Assembly (NCBI RefSeq): GCF_019112525.1
Contig: NZ_CP077800.1
Location: forward strand, 558,001-622,000
Length of the DNA stretch: 64,000 nucleotides
Direction: 5' to 3'
Source: Modestobacter sp. L9-4
Lineage (GTDB): Bacteria; Actinomycetota; Actinomycetes; Mycobacteriales; Geodermatophilaceae
The notes under the pieces are model-generated. The model had not been told where the DNA came from. It was given only the letters and a program-made list of their open reading frames with translations, and searched no databases. A program made the translations under genes and the position numbers. Positions 15,642-24,090 of the stretch are shown piece after piece (positions within the stretch are counted from its first letter, which is position 1; each line of letters starts with the position of its first letter).

Positions 15642-16409
15642 GTGCTGCTGGAGGGCAAGACACTGATCGTGACCGGGGGCAACAGCGGGATCGGCGCGGC
15701 GATCGTGCGCGCCGCCGCCGCCGAGGGCGCCAGCATCGTCATCGACTACGTGTCCCACGGGGACGCGACCGAGACGATCATCGCCGAGGTCGAGGCGGCC
15801 GGCGGGCGGGCCGTGGGCGTCGAGGCGGACGTGAGCCGGCCCGCCGACCTGCACCGCATGGTGCAGACCGCGGTGGACTCCTTCGGCCGGCTGGACGTGC
15901 TGGTCAACAACGCCGGCATCGAGACCCGGACGTCGATCCTGGACACCTCGGAGGACGACTTCCGCAGGGTCATGGACATCAACCTCACCAGCGCCTTCTT
16001 CGGCACCCAGTTCGCCGCCAAGCAGTTCATCGCCCAGGGCACCCCGGGGCTGGTGCTGAACATCTCCTCGGTGCACGAGGACTGGCCGATGCCCGGCAAC
16101 GTCGCCTACTGCGTGAGCAAGGGCGGGCTGCGGATGCTGACCCGGACCGCCGGGGTCGAGCTGGGCGAGCACGGCATCCGGGTGGTGAACATCGCCCCGG
16201 GCGCCGTGCGGACCCCGATCAACACCTCGACCGAGCAGGACCCGGCGGCGCTGCGGACGCTGGACGCGGCGATCCCGCTCGGCCGGATGGCCGACCCGGC
16301 GGAGATCGCCGACCTGGTCGTCTTCCTCGCCTCGGGGAGGGCCTCGTACATGACCGCGACCACCGTGTTCGTCGACGGCGGGATCATGCAGGGCAGCGTC
16401 GGGCTCTGA
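15642..16409 (+). CDS. SDR-family oxidoreductase (glucose 1-dehydrogenase-like)
   Basis: Classical short-chain dehydrogenase of 255 residues. It shows the cofactor loop TGGNSGIG near the N-terminus, VLVNNAG, the catalytic Ser in NISSVHE, and the Tyr-Lys pair in AYCVSKGG; it closes with VFVDGGIMQ. The NAD(P) and substrate choice cannot be read with certainty; the nearest named type I recognise is glucose 1-dehydrogenase. GTG at 15642 is preceded by AGGAG. A longer frame would run into the divergent GH15 gene. It is divergent from the GH15 gene, with 155 bp between them. Confidence 0.85.
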   Translation: MLLEGKTLIVTGGNSGIGAAIVRAAAAEGASIVIDYVSHGDATETIIAEVEAAGGRAVGVEADVSRPADLHRMVQTAVDSFGRLDVLVNNAGIETRTSILDTSEDDFRRVMDINLTSAFFGTQFAAKQFIAQGTPGLVLNISSVHEDWPMPGNVAYCVSKGGLRMLTRTAGVELGEHGIRVVNIAPGAVRTPINTSTEQDPAALRTLDAAIPLGRMADPAEIADLVVFLASGRASYMTATTVFVDGGIMQGSVGL

Positions 16410-16562
16410 GCGGCGGCCGGTCCCGGCCGGACCGGGGGCGGGCGGACGCCGGGCGGTTCGCGAACAGTCAACCGGGTAGTGCGCGATCGATGCCGCGGCG
16501 GGAGCCGCGGGGTCCAGGTGCCGGGCCACCCCCGCGCCTCCGTCCGAGCTGAGGAGACACCC

Positions 16563-16811
16563 ATGAGCATGTCGAACACCGATGCAGCCACCGGCCAGCG
16601 GGACATCAAGACGCAGGGCAGCACCAGCTTCGCCGACCTCGGCAAGGAGATGTGGTCCTACCTCACCGGCAAGGGTGCCGCCATCAACTACGAGTTCGTC
16701 GACATGACGGTCGAGGTGCCCCGCGAGACCGGTGCCGACGCCCCCCGCGCCACCTGGCGGCTCAACGGCACGCTGCGCATCACCACCGCCGAGAACGCCT
16801 CCCGGGGATGA
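16563..16811 (+). CDS. Small protein of unknown function (82 aa)
   Basis: I do not recognise this 82-residue protein. It has a polar N-terminus (MSMSNTDAATGQRDIKTQG), then SFADLGKEMWSYLTGKGAAI, then a basic-polar region ending in an amphipathic WRLNGTLRITT strand. The ATG is preceded by GAGGAGAC at ideal spacing, and the stop overlaps the next start by 4 nt (ATGA), both signs of a real gene. It has no signal peptide or membrane segment. It looks like the first half of a two-gene operon. Confidence 0.65.
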   Translation: MSMSNTDAATGQRDIKTQGSTSFADLGKEMWSYLTGKGAAINYEFVDMTVEVPRETGADAPRATWRLNGTLRITTAENASRG

Positions 16812-17245
16812 TCCCGGAGGTGGGCCGCCTCGACCTGACGGGCGACCTGACGCTCGAGGTCGACGGCGCACCGGTGCGGATCACCGCACGGGGCGGTGAC
16901 GTGGACGTCGTCGCCGACGACGTCCGCGGCTTCGTGCTGGGCCTCCGCGCCGCGGCCACCGCCCGGACCGGCACCCGCCCGGGCCGGGCGGACGTCGGCT
17001 CCCTGGCCGGGGCGCTCGCCGACGTCGGGCTCACCGCCCGGCTGCGCTCCCCCGCCCAGCACGTCGTCACGATCGGTGCCGGGGTCGACTCCGCGCTGTG
17101 CGGGGCACTGCTGGGCACCCGGCTGGCCCGTCCCGACGCGCTCGGCGTCCTGCGGGCCAGTGCCCGGGCGCGCGAGGTCGAGGCAGTGGCCGCAGCGGTG
17201 CTCGTGCTGCTCGGCGCCGTGGTGCTCCGGCGCCGCGGACGCTGA
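16808..17245 (+). CDS. Unknown protein with C-terminal membrane anchor (145 aa)
   Basis: A 145-residue protein I cannot assign. The N-terminal part alternates short strands (LDLTGDLTLEVDGAPVRITA) and may be a small beta domain; the last 18 residues (AAAVLVLLGAVVLRRRGR) form a tail-anchor-like hydrophobic helix followed by arginines. It is translationally coupled to the preceding 82-aa gene. A tail-anchored protein paired with a small soluble partner suggests a membrane-associated complex, but this is inference. Confidence 0.6.
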   Translation: MIPEVGRLDLTGDLTLEVDGAPVRITARGGDVDVVADDVRGFVLGLRAAATARTGTRPGRADVGSLAGALADVGLTARLRSPAQHVVTIGAGVDSALCGALLGTRLARPDALGVLRASARAREVEAVAAAVLVLLGAVVLRRRGR

Positions 17246-17249
17246 CCGG

Positions 17250-17286
17250 CCGGTCCGGCCGCCGGACCTCCCGGCGGCCGGACCGG
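17250..17286. terminator. Bidirectional terminator hairpin
   Basis: Perfect 16-bp stem (17250-17265 with 17271-17286) and a 5-base loop, sitting exactly between two convergent genes (stops at 17245 and 17294). It should terminate transcription from both sides. Confidence 0.8.
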
Positions 17287-17293
17287 AGGCAGG

Positions 17294-17587
17294 TCAGTCC
17301 AGCTCGTCCTCGTCGTCGAACAGGGCGATGAGCTCGTCCGCCGTCCCGGGGACGTGCAGCGGCAGGACCGAGATCGTCCAGTCCGGACGCCGGTCGTCGA
17401 GTTCCAGCGCGAGCTCGAAGGCCGCAGGGGCCGCCATGGGGCCGAACGACACGCCGTCGTCGTCGTCATCGGCCTCGATCTGCACCAGCCAGGTGTCGGA
17501 CAGGTCGGCGGCGAGCTCCTCGAACACCGGCTCCGAGTCCTCATCGGGCTCGGGAGCGTCGGACCGGATCGGGTAGATGAGCGCCAT
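17294..17587 (-). CDS. Small acidic protein of unknown function (97 aa)
   Basis: A 97-residue, very acidic protein (DEDSEPVFEEL, EADDDDDG, FDDEDELD at the C-terminus) that I do not recognise. No signal peptide or membrane segment is visible. It is bounded by its own terminator and reads as a single-gene unit. The translation is not repetitive and contains ordinary hydrophobic core residues, which favours a real gene over a shadow. Confidence 0.6.
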   Translation of the reverse strand: MALIYPIRSDAPEPDEDSEPVFEELAADLSDTWLVQIEADDDDDGVSFGPMAAPAAFELALELDDRRPDWTISVLPLHVPGTADELIALFDDEDELD

Positions 17588-17636
17588 GCCTGCACGTTAG
17601 GGCCTCGGCCGGTGATCCGACGACCGCGGCCCCGGG

Positions 17637-18623
17637 TCAGTACGCCGCGTCGAGGTACAGCAGGGCGTAGGCGGCCAGCCAGTGCTCCACCATGTAGTCG
17701 CTGCCACTGACGTGCGGCAGCGCGGCCGCGGCGTGCTCGGCGGCGGAGGCCAGCAGCGGCTCCCGGTGCTGCGGCAGCGCGTCGGCCAGCCGCCGCAGGC
17801 ACCATGCCCGGCTCAGGTTCAGCCCGTGCAGGTGCGCGGTCTGCCCGTCGGAGGCGTCGCCCACCACCACCGGGGTCAGCGCCACGCCGTCCGGCAGGAA
17901 GCCCGCCAGCCACGGGCCGGCGTCCGGGAGCACCGCCGTCATCAGCACGGCCTCGACCAGCGCCGGGGACAGGAAGTCCGACCCCGAGGGCTCCCAGCGC
18001 AGCGGGGCCCCGGTGTCGGGGCCGAACCACCGGCGGGCGGCGTCGGTGAACAGCCCGTCGACGCCGGCCCGGCGGGCGGCCGGCAGCGCCATCAGCAGCC
18101 CGAAGGCACCGTTGGGGTGCAGCCCGTACCGCACCGGGAAGGTCACGGCCGGCAGCCAGCGGGCGTAGGCGGTGAGGAGGTGGTCGGCCAGCGGCTGCAG
18201 CACCGCGCTCCAGCGTCGCGCGTCCTCGTCGCCCTCGGCGGCCCAGGAGGCGAGCTCCTCGTGCAGCGTCAGCGCCCAGGCCCAGCCGTAGGGCCGCTCC
18301 CAGCCCGGTGACGACGCGGCGAAGGCGACCTCGGCCGCGATCGCCGCCGGCGTCCAGTGCTCGTCGAACAGGGCACGGATGTCCGCAGCGGGGACCTGCG
18401 CCGGGGCGACCCGCAGCAGCCGCGCCAGCACCCAGTGCATCTCCACGGCGGAGTGCCAGTCGTAGCTGCCGTAGAACGCCGGGTGCCGGTCACGCGGCCG
18501 GTGCGGCGCGTCGCCGGGACGGGCGTAGTCGACGCGCAGCGCGTTGGGGAACTCCTCCCGCACCGTCCGCAGCGCGGTGGCCGCCAGCTCCGGCGCCGCG
18601 GCGAGCAGCTCGGGCGTCGTCAC
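17637..18623 (-). CDS. DUF2891 family protein
   Basis: A 328-residue protein resembling the DUF2891 family, whose function is unknown. Typical stretches are HPAFYGSYDWHSAVEMHW at about residue 45, ERPYGWAWALTLHEEL at mid-protein, and SGSDFLSPALVEA followed by HLHGLNLSRAWCLRRLA. The protein is rich in Trp/His/Tyr and looks like an all-helical (alpha/alpha)-barrel enzyme. No signal peptide is visible. Its GTG start overlaps the stop of the S9 peptidase gene by 4 nt, so the two are co-translated. Confidence 0.82.
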   Translation of the reverse strand: MTTPELLAAAPELAATALRTVREEFPNALRVDYARPGDAPHRPRDRHPAFYGSYDWHSAVEMHWVLARLLRVAPAQVPAADIRALFDEHWTPAAIAAEVAFAASSPGWERPYGWAWALTLHEELASWAAEGDEDARRWSAVLQPLADHLLTAYARWLPAVTFPVRYGLHPNGAFGLLMALPAARRAGVDGLFTDAARRWFGPDTGAPLRWEPSGSDFLSPALVEAVLMTAVLPDAGPWLAGFLPDGVALTPVVVGDASDGQTAHLHGLNLSRAWCLRRLADALPQHREPLLASAAEHAAAALPHVSGSDYMVEHWLAAYALLYLDAAY

Positions 18624-20686
18624 GGCAGCCGGGTCGCCTGGACGGTGAGCGGCTCGGCCGCCGGTGACGACCCGGCCGACGACCCGGACGGGACGGACGA
18701 CGACCGCCCGGCCGGCAGCTCGGCCACCGCGGAGGTGTTCTGTGTCGTCGGCAGCCAGCGGCCCCACCAGCGCAGCACGTGCTCCAGCCGCGCCCGGCGG
18801 TGCCCCGGCGTCCCCGAGCGGGACAGCTCGTGCCCCTCCCCCGGGAACAGCAGCAGCTCGGTGGGCACCCCGCGCCGCTTGAGCTCCACGAAGAGCCGGG
18901 TCCCCTGCTCCAGCGGGCAGCGCCAGTCCTCCTCGGAGTGGATGACCAGCGTCGGGGTCGTGATCCGGTGGGCGCCGGCCATCGGCGACTGGGCCGCGAC
19001 CCGCTCGGGGTCGGTGCCCACGTACTCGTCGGGGAAGAAGAACCCGATGTCGGAGGAGCCGACGAAGCTCACCGGGTCGTTGAACCCGCGCTCGCTGATG
19101 CCGGCGACGAAGCGGTCGGTCCGGCCCAGCAGCAGCGTGGTCATGAAGCCGCCGTAGGAGCCGCCCATGATGCCCACCCGCGAGGCGTCCAGCGCCGGGT
19201 CCTGCAGGGCGGCGTCCAGGAAGGCGAGCACGTCGTCGGCGTCCAGCTCGCCCATGTGCTCCTTGATCACCCGGCCGTGCGCCTGGCCGTAGCCCGAGGA
19301 GCCGCGCGGGTTGCACTTGACCACCGCGTACCCGGCCTCGACGTAGGCCTGCGTCTCGTCGAACAGCGTCCAGCCGTACTGGGCGAACGGGCCGCCGTGC
19401 ACGGTGAGCAGCACCGGGTGTGGGCCGGGACCGGGCGGGGTGGTGACCCAGCCGTGCACCGGGTACCCGTCGGGCGCGGTCGCCGTGGTCTCCCGCAGCC
19501 GGTGCAGCCGGCCGGTGGCCTGCAGCGGCGCACCGAAGCCGGTGATCAGCCGGCGCCGGCCCGGGGTGATGGCGATGAGCTCGCCGGCCGAGCGGTCGTG
19601 GGCCACGGTGGCGACGACGACGCCGCCGCCCACCCCGATGCCGCGCACCGTGTACGGGCCGTCGACCAGCGGCTCCGCCGGGCCGCCGTCCAGCGGCACG
19701 CGCAGCAGCTCGACCGCGCCGCGCCGCTGGACACCGAAGAACACCGCCCCGTCGGCCACCACGGTCGCCGGGGTCTCGTCGCCGCGGTCGTGCTGCTCCG
19801 GGTCCAGCAGCGGCACGACCGGGCCACCGGCGGCGTCCACCCGCACCAGCGTCGAGTTGCGGCCGACGAAGTCCCGGCCCAGCGGCCCGAGGTCGGGGAC
19901 AGCCGTCGCGTAGATCGTGCGGCCGGTGGGGTCGTACGCCGGGTGGGACACCGCCGCGCGGGAGTCGGTGACCCGGCGCAGCCCCGTGCCGTCGGGCCGG
20001 ACGGCGTACACGTCGCTGACGCGGTCGGAGTCCGCGCCCTCGTGCCGGGCGGAGACGAACGCCAGCTCGCTGCCGTCCGGGCGCCAGGTGACGTCGGAGT
20101 CGTCGAACTCGCCGTCGGTCACCTGGAACGGCACGGGCCGCTCGACGGCGTCCTCGGCGGTGTCGGCCGGCAGGTCGACGACGAACACGTGCGGACGCCG
20201 GTCGGTGGTGAAGCCCACCCCGTCGGCGCGGTACTTGAGCGTGGTGATCAGCCGCGGCGCCTCCGCGGCCGGGGCCACACCGGGGTCGGTGCCGTAGCGG
20301 CCGGCCTCCGGGACCCGGGCCACATAGGCGATCCGGCGGGAGTCCGGCGACCACACCGGCACGCCCGCACCCAGGTGGTGGTCGGTCAGGGACCGGGCCG
20401 CTCCCCCGCCGGTGGCCAGCACGTGCAGCTGCGCCGGGCCCTCGGGGCCGGCCGACAGGTAGGCCAGCCAGCGTCCGTCGGGTGAGAAGGCCGGGGCGGA
20501 GTCGCGGTGGCCGTGGGTGAGCGGCCGGGCCGGTGCGGAGCCGTCGGTGGGCACGGTCCAGAGCTGGCTGCGGTACTCGTCGGCCTCCAGGTCCAGCCGG
20601 CTGACGGCGACGACGGCCGTCGTCCCGTCCGGGGACACCGCCGCGACGCCGGGGGTGCGCAGCAGGGACAGGTCGGTGGGCCGCAT
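18620..20686 (-). CDS. S9-family serine peptidase (dipeptidyl aminopeptidase/acylaminoacyl peptidase type)
   Basis: A 688-residue prolyl-oligopeptidase-family enzyme. The N-terminal two thirds are a beta-propeller with WD40-like repeats (AFSPDGRWLAYLS, VWSPDSRRIAYVA, TWRPDGSELAFVS); the C-terminal part is an alpha/beta hydrolase. The triad is Ser in GGSYGG (about residue 510), Asp in SEEDW (about 584) and His in GEGHE (about 619). LLTVHGGPFAQYGW and VVKCNPRGSSGYG are standard family motifs. It should cleave small peptides in the cytoplasm, since I see no signal peptide. About 35 Ser/Ala-rich residues at the C-terminus are extra. It is coupled to the DUF2891 gene downstream. Confidence 0.93.
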   Translation of the reverse strand: MRPTDLSLLRTPGVAAVSPDGTTAVVAVSRLDLEADEYRSQLWTVPTDGSAPARPLTHGHRDSAPAFSPDGRWLAYLSAGPEGPAQLHVLATGGGAARSLTDHHLGAGVPVWSPDSRRIAYVARVPEAGRYGTDPGVAPAAEAPRLITTLKYRADGVGFTTDRRPHVFVVDLPADTAEDAVERPVPFQVTDGEFDDSDVTWRPDGSELAFVSARHEGADSDRVSDVYAVRPDGTGLRRVTDSRAAVSHPAYDPTGRTIYATAVPDLGPLGRDFVGRNSTLVRVDAAGGPVVPLLDPEQHDRGDETPATVVADGAVFFGVQRRGAVELLRVPLDGGPAEPLVDGPYTVRGIGVGGGVVVATVAHDRSAGELIAITPGRRRLITGFGAPLQATGRLHRLRETTATAPDGYPVHGWVTTPPGPGPHPVLLTVHGGPFAQYGWTLFDETQAYVEAGYAVVKCNPRGSSGYGQAHGRVIKEHMGELDADDVLAFLDAALQDPALDASRVGIMGGSYGGFMTTLLLGRTDRFVAGISERGFNDPVSFVGSSDIGFFFPDEYVGTDPERVAAQSPMAGAHRITTPTLVIHSEEDWRCPLEQGTRLFVELKRRGVPTELLLFPGEGHELSRSGTPGHRRARLEHVLRWWGRWLPTTQNTSAVAELPAGRSSSVPSGSSAGSSPAAEPLTVQATRLP

Positions 20687-20762
20687 GACGGCACGCTAAC
20701 CCAGCTGCAGCGGGCGTCCCGAGCCCGAGTGACGCTGACGGGTGACGTCCTAGGCTCCCGGC

Positions 20763-22007
20763 ATGACCCGACGCGTGTTCTCCGGTGGCCAGGTCCTCGA
20801 CGGCACGGGCGCCCCGGCGGCCCCCGCGGACGTCGCCGTGCAGGACGGCCGGATCGTGGAGGTGGGCGTCGGCCTGGACGGCGACGAGGTCGTCGACTGC
20901 ACCGGGGCGACCGTGCTGCCGGGCCTGTTCGACTGCCACGTGCACGTGATGATGAGCGGCGTCGACCTGATGCGGACGCTGCAGACGCCGTTCAGCTACG
21001 GCTTCTACGAGGCGCTGCACAACCTGCGCCGCACCCTCGCGCTGGGCATCACCTCGGTGCGCGACGCCGGCGGTGCCGACCTGGGCGTCGCGGAGGCCGT
21101 GCGCAGGGGCCTGATCAGCGGCCCGCGGATGCAGATCGCGATCAGCATGCTGTCCCAGACCGGCGGGCACGGCGACGGCTGGCACGTCTGCGGCGCCGAG
21201 CTGCCGCTGATGGGCCCGCACCCGGGGCGGCCGCGCACGATCGTCGACGGGCCCGACGAGATGCGCCGCACCGTCCGCGAGCTGCTGCGGGCCGGCGCCG
21301 ACGTGATCAAGGTGGCCACCAGCGGCGGCGTGCTCTCCGCCCGGGACGACCCGCGGCACCCGCACTTCCGCCCGGAGGAGCTGGACGTGCTGGTCGAGGA
21401 GGCGAACGCCGCGCACGTCGCCGTCATGGCGCACGCGCAGGGCGCCGAGGGCATCAAGTCCGCCGTGCGGGCCGGCATCCGCTCCATCGAGCACGGCATC
21501 TACCTCGACGACGAGGCCATCGACCTGATGCTGGCCCACGGCACCTGGCTGGTGCCCACGCTGGCCGCCCCGCGCGCGGTGCTCGCCGCGGTGGCCGGCG
21601 GCGCCCAGCTGCCGACCGCGGTGGTGGACAAGGCCCGCGCCGTGCAGGCGGTGCACGACGAGTCGGTGACCCGGGCCATCGCGGCCGGCGTGAAGGTGGC
21701 CATGGGCACCGACAGCGGGGTCGGGCCGCACGGGGACAACCTGGTCGAGCTGGGCCTGATGGCCGACTGCGGGTTCACCCCGGAGCAGGCCTGGCACGCC
21801 ACCACGCTGTCGGCGGCCGAGCTGCTGGGCGTGGCCGGCGAGCTGGGCAGCCTGGAGCCCGGCAAGCGCGCCGACGTCGTCGTCCTGGACGGCGACGCCA
21901 CCGACCTGTCGGGTCTGGCCGGGCGGGTGCGGGAGGTCTGGCGGGACGGCGAGCTGGTGGCCGTCGGCGGTGCGACCGTCGAGCGCGGGGTCGTGCCCCC
22001 GCGCTGA
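20763..22007 (+). CDS. Metal-dependent amidohydrolase (Xaa-Pro dipeptidase-like)
   Basis: Amidohydrolase-superfamily enzyme of 414 residues. Metal ligands are in DCHVHV (His at about residues 59 and 61), the probable carboxylated Lys in DVIKVATSGG, His in AHAQG, His in IEHGIYLD, and the catalytic Asp in GTDSG. This arrangement fits the branch often annotated as Xaa-Pro dipeptidase or arginine carboxypeptidase-like; the real substrate may be an acylated amino acid or dipeptide. The C-terminus has the usual GSLEPGKRADVVVLDG. It is divergent from the S9 peptidase gene. Confidence 0.87.
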   Translation: MTRRVFSGGQVLDGTGAPAAPADVAVQDGRIVEVGVGLDGDEVVDCTGATVLPGLFDCHVHVMMSGVDLMRTLQTPFSYGFYEALHNLRRTLALGITSVRDAGGADLGVAEAVRRGLISGPRMQIAISMLSQTGGHGDGWHVCGAELPLMGPHPGRPRTIVDGPDEMRRTVRELLRAGADVIKVATSGGVLSARDDPRHPHFRPEELDVLVEEANAAHVAVMAHAQGAEGIKSAVRAGIRSIEHGIYLDDEAIDLMLAHGTWLVPTLAAPRAVLAAVAGGAQLPTAVVDKARAVQAVHDESVTRAIAAGVKVAMGTDSGVGPHGDNLVELGLMADCGFTPEQAWHATTLSAAELLGVAGELGSLEPGKRADVVVLDGDATDLSGLAGRVREVWRDGELVAVGGATVERGVVPPR

Positions 22008-22022
22008 CGGTCGCACCGGGGC

Positions 22023-22799
22023 TCAGTCCCCGCTGACGACGCCGGTGCCGCTGCCGCCCTCGGGGTCCTCCGCCTGGCTGGGCTCCTCGCCCTTGGCCAG
22101 AAAGCGCGCGTAGAAGAAGGCCGCGGCGATGCCACCGACGAGCGGCCCGAGCACGTAGGCCCAGACGCCGTCGAACTGGCCGGAGACGAGCATCGGGCCG
22201 AGCGCCCGGGCCGGGTTCACCGCGCCGCCGGACAGCGGACCGGCGACGAGGACGCAGACGGCCAGGGTGAAGCCCACCGACAGCCCGGCCACCGACTGCT
22301 GCACCCGCGGATCGGTGGCCACCGAGACGATGGTCAGCACGAGGAAGAACGTGACGATCGCCTCGATGGCGAGAACGGTGACCTGGCTGGTGTCGGCCGC
22401 CGGCAGGGTGGCCGCGAGGGACGCCTCGTCCCGCGCCGCGTCCCCGAACGTCGCCCACACGGTGAGGCTGGCCAGGACAGCACCGACGACCTGCGCCACG
22501 AGGTAGGCCGGGACGTAGGACCACGGGAACTTGCCGGTGACGGCGAGTCCGAGGGTGACCGCGGGGTTGAAGTGCGCGCCGGAGACGTGCCCCAGCGCGT
22601 TGACCAGGGCCACCAGGGCCAGGCCGAAGGCCAGGGCGACGGTCAGCGTGTCCGCCGGCCCGCCGGCGACCGGCCGGCCCAGGACCGCGGTGACCGCGAC
22701 CGAGGTGCCGGCCAGCACCAGGAAGTAGGTGCCGATCAGCTCGGCGAGGGCGACCCTGGGGATGTTCTGGGTGGTGCTGCTGCCATACAGGCCGGCCAT
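22023..22799 (-). CDS. MIP-family aquaporin/glycerol facilitator
   Basis: Membrane channel of 258 residues with six hydrophobic helices and the two half-helix NPA boxes: HFNPAVTLG (about residue 78) and AVNPARALGP (about residue 198). The GTYFLVLAGT stretch in helix 1 is also typical. The C-terminal tail is acidic and Gly/Ser-rich. The selectivity residues suggest a water channel rather than a glycerol channel, but I am not certain of that. It is convergent with the amidohydrolase gene and stops 16 nt from it. Confidence 0.93.
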   Translation of the reverse strand: MAGLYGSSTTQNIPRVALAELIGTYFLVLAGTSVAVTAVLGRPVAGGPADTLTVALAFGLALVALVNALGHVSGAHFNPAVTLGLAVTGKFPWSYVPAYLVAQVVGAVLASLTVWATFGDAARDEASLAATLPAADTSQVTVLAIEAIVTFFLVLTIVSVATDPRVQQSVAGLSVGFTLAVCVLVAGPLSGGAVNPARALGPMLVSGQFDGVWAYVLGPLVGGIAAAFFYARFLAKGEEPSQAEDPEGGSGTGVVSGD

Positions 22800-22854
22800 G
22801 ACTCGCTGTGCTCACCTTCAGTGACGGGAGGACCCGCCATGTCGGCGGGCCGCG

Positions 22855-23946
22855 TCAGTCTCGGTGATCACCCAGCGGCTCGCGCGGCGAGACCGGGGCC
22901 GGGCCGCTGTTCGGCGCGGTGCGGCCGGTGCTGTCGGTGTCGACCTCGGGTGCGCCGGCCGGGGTCTCGTCGGCGTCGGCGGTCTCCCCGCGGGTCTTGA
23001 GCAGGCTGGCCACCGTGGCGACGACGAGCACCCCGAGGATCACGGTGAGTGACAACCAGGTCGGGATCGTGGGCACGCTCTCCAGCGGCTCGCGGTGGCC
23101 GGCGAAGGGGTACTGGTTCTCGTGCAGCGCCTCGAGGATCAGCTTGACGCCGATGAAGGCGAGGATGACCGCCAGGCCGAGGGACAGGTAGACCAGCCGC
23201 TTGAGCAGGCCACCGAGCAGGAAGTACAGCTGGCGCAGGCCCATCAGCGCGAAGATGTTCGCGGTGAACACGATGAACGGCTCGCGGGTGAGGCCGAAGA
23301 TGGCCGGGATGCTGTCCAGGGCGAAGAGCAGGTCGGTGGTGCCGAGCGCCAGGAACACCACGATCATCGGCGTCCAGAGCTTCTTGCCGTTCTCGCTGAC
23401 CCGGATCTTGTTCTCGCGGAAACCGGAGGTCATCGGCAGCACCTTGCGGATGCGCCGGATGAAGCCGTTCTCCTCGTAGTCCTCGTCCTCGTCGCGGTTC
23501 CGGACCAGGTTGATCGCGGTGTAGACGAGGAAGGCGCCGAAGAGGAAGAACACCCAGATGAAGCGCTCGATCACCGCGGCGCCGGCCAGGATGAACAGGC
23601 CGCGCAGCACCAGCGCGATGATGATCCCGACCATCAGGACCTCTTGCTGCAGCTTCCTGGGCACCTGGAAGCGGGCCATGATGATCACGAAGACGAAGAG
23701 GTTGTCGACCGAGAGCGAGTACTCGGTCAGCCAGCCCGCGTAGAACTCGGTCGCGAACGTGCCGTTCGTGACGGCGAGCACGATCAGCCCGAACAGCAGT
23801 GCCAGCGTCACGTAGAAGACGACCCAGCCGGTCGCCTCCTTCGCGGAGGGCTCGTGCGGGCGACGGACGACGAGGGCGAGGTCGGCCAGCAGCAGGACGG
23901 TCAGCCCTACGAACGTCGCGATCTCGAACCAGACGGGGAGCTCCAC
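22855..23946 (-). CDS. TerC/Alx-family integral membrane protein (copy 1)
   Basis: TerC-family protein of about 363 residues with seven to nine membrane helices. The family's acidic signature helices are present: EYSLSVDNLFVFVIIM and FALDSIPAIFGLT. Alx/TerC proteins export Mn2+ or handle metals at the membrane. The two halves are separated by a charged cytosolic loop (RNRDEDEDYEENG). I chose the GTG at 23946 because it aligns with the start of the paralogue upstream (MDVPFW...); a TTG at 23988 would add 14 residues. The C-terminal tail is polar. It lies downstream of, and is paralogous to, the 24091-25173 gene. Confidence 0.88.
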   Translation of the reverse strand: MELPVWFEIATFVGLTVLLLADLALVVRRPHEPSAKEATGWVVFYVTLALLFGLIVLAVTNGTFATEFYAGWLTEYSLSVDNLFVFVIIMARFQVPRKLQQEVLMVGIIIALVLRGLFILAGAAVIERFIWVFFLFGAFLVYTAINLVRNRDEDEDYEENGFIRRIRKVLPMTSGFRENKIRVSENGKKLWTPMIVVFLALGTTDLLFALDSIPAIFGLTREPFIVFTANIFALMGLRQLYFLLGGLLKRLVYLSLGLAVILAFIGVKLILEALHENQYPFAGHREPLESVPTIPTWLSLTVILGVLVVATVASLLKTRGETADADETPAGAPEVDTDSTGRTAPNSGPAPVSPREPLGDHRD

Positions 23947-24020
23947 GGGAGGCGACTGTACGGGGCGCACCGCGGGTGCAGAGGCCAACGAGTCGCAGTC
24001 CCGGTGGCGGTTGCACGACG

Positions 24021-24050
24021 GGCCGGGGACGACGTCGGTCGTCCCCGGCC
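24021..24050 (-). terminator. Terminator hairpin between the two terC genes
   Basis: Perfect 13-bp stem (24021-24033 with 24038-24050) closed by a 4-base GTCG loop, 41 bases after the upstream terC stop. It suggests the two paralogues are at least partly separate transcription units. Confidence 0.78.
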
Positions 24051-24090
24051 CGGGGTGGTGCTGTGCCCGCCGTGTGGGCGGGCTGTGCGG

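Noticed and set aside
17637-22016. A 1459-codon open frame on the minus strand
   Set aside because: Only its last 329 codons (17637-18623) are a protein, the DUF2891 gene. The rest is an out-of-frame reading of the S9 peptidase and an antisense reading of the amidohydrolase.
23947-24090. A second manganese riboswitch ahead of the downstream terC
   Set aside because: The gap contains a strong terminator hairpin but none of the GGGGAGTA or GAGACC-type aptamer blocks.
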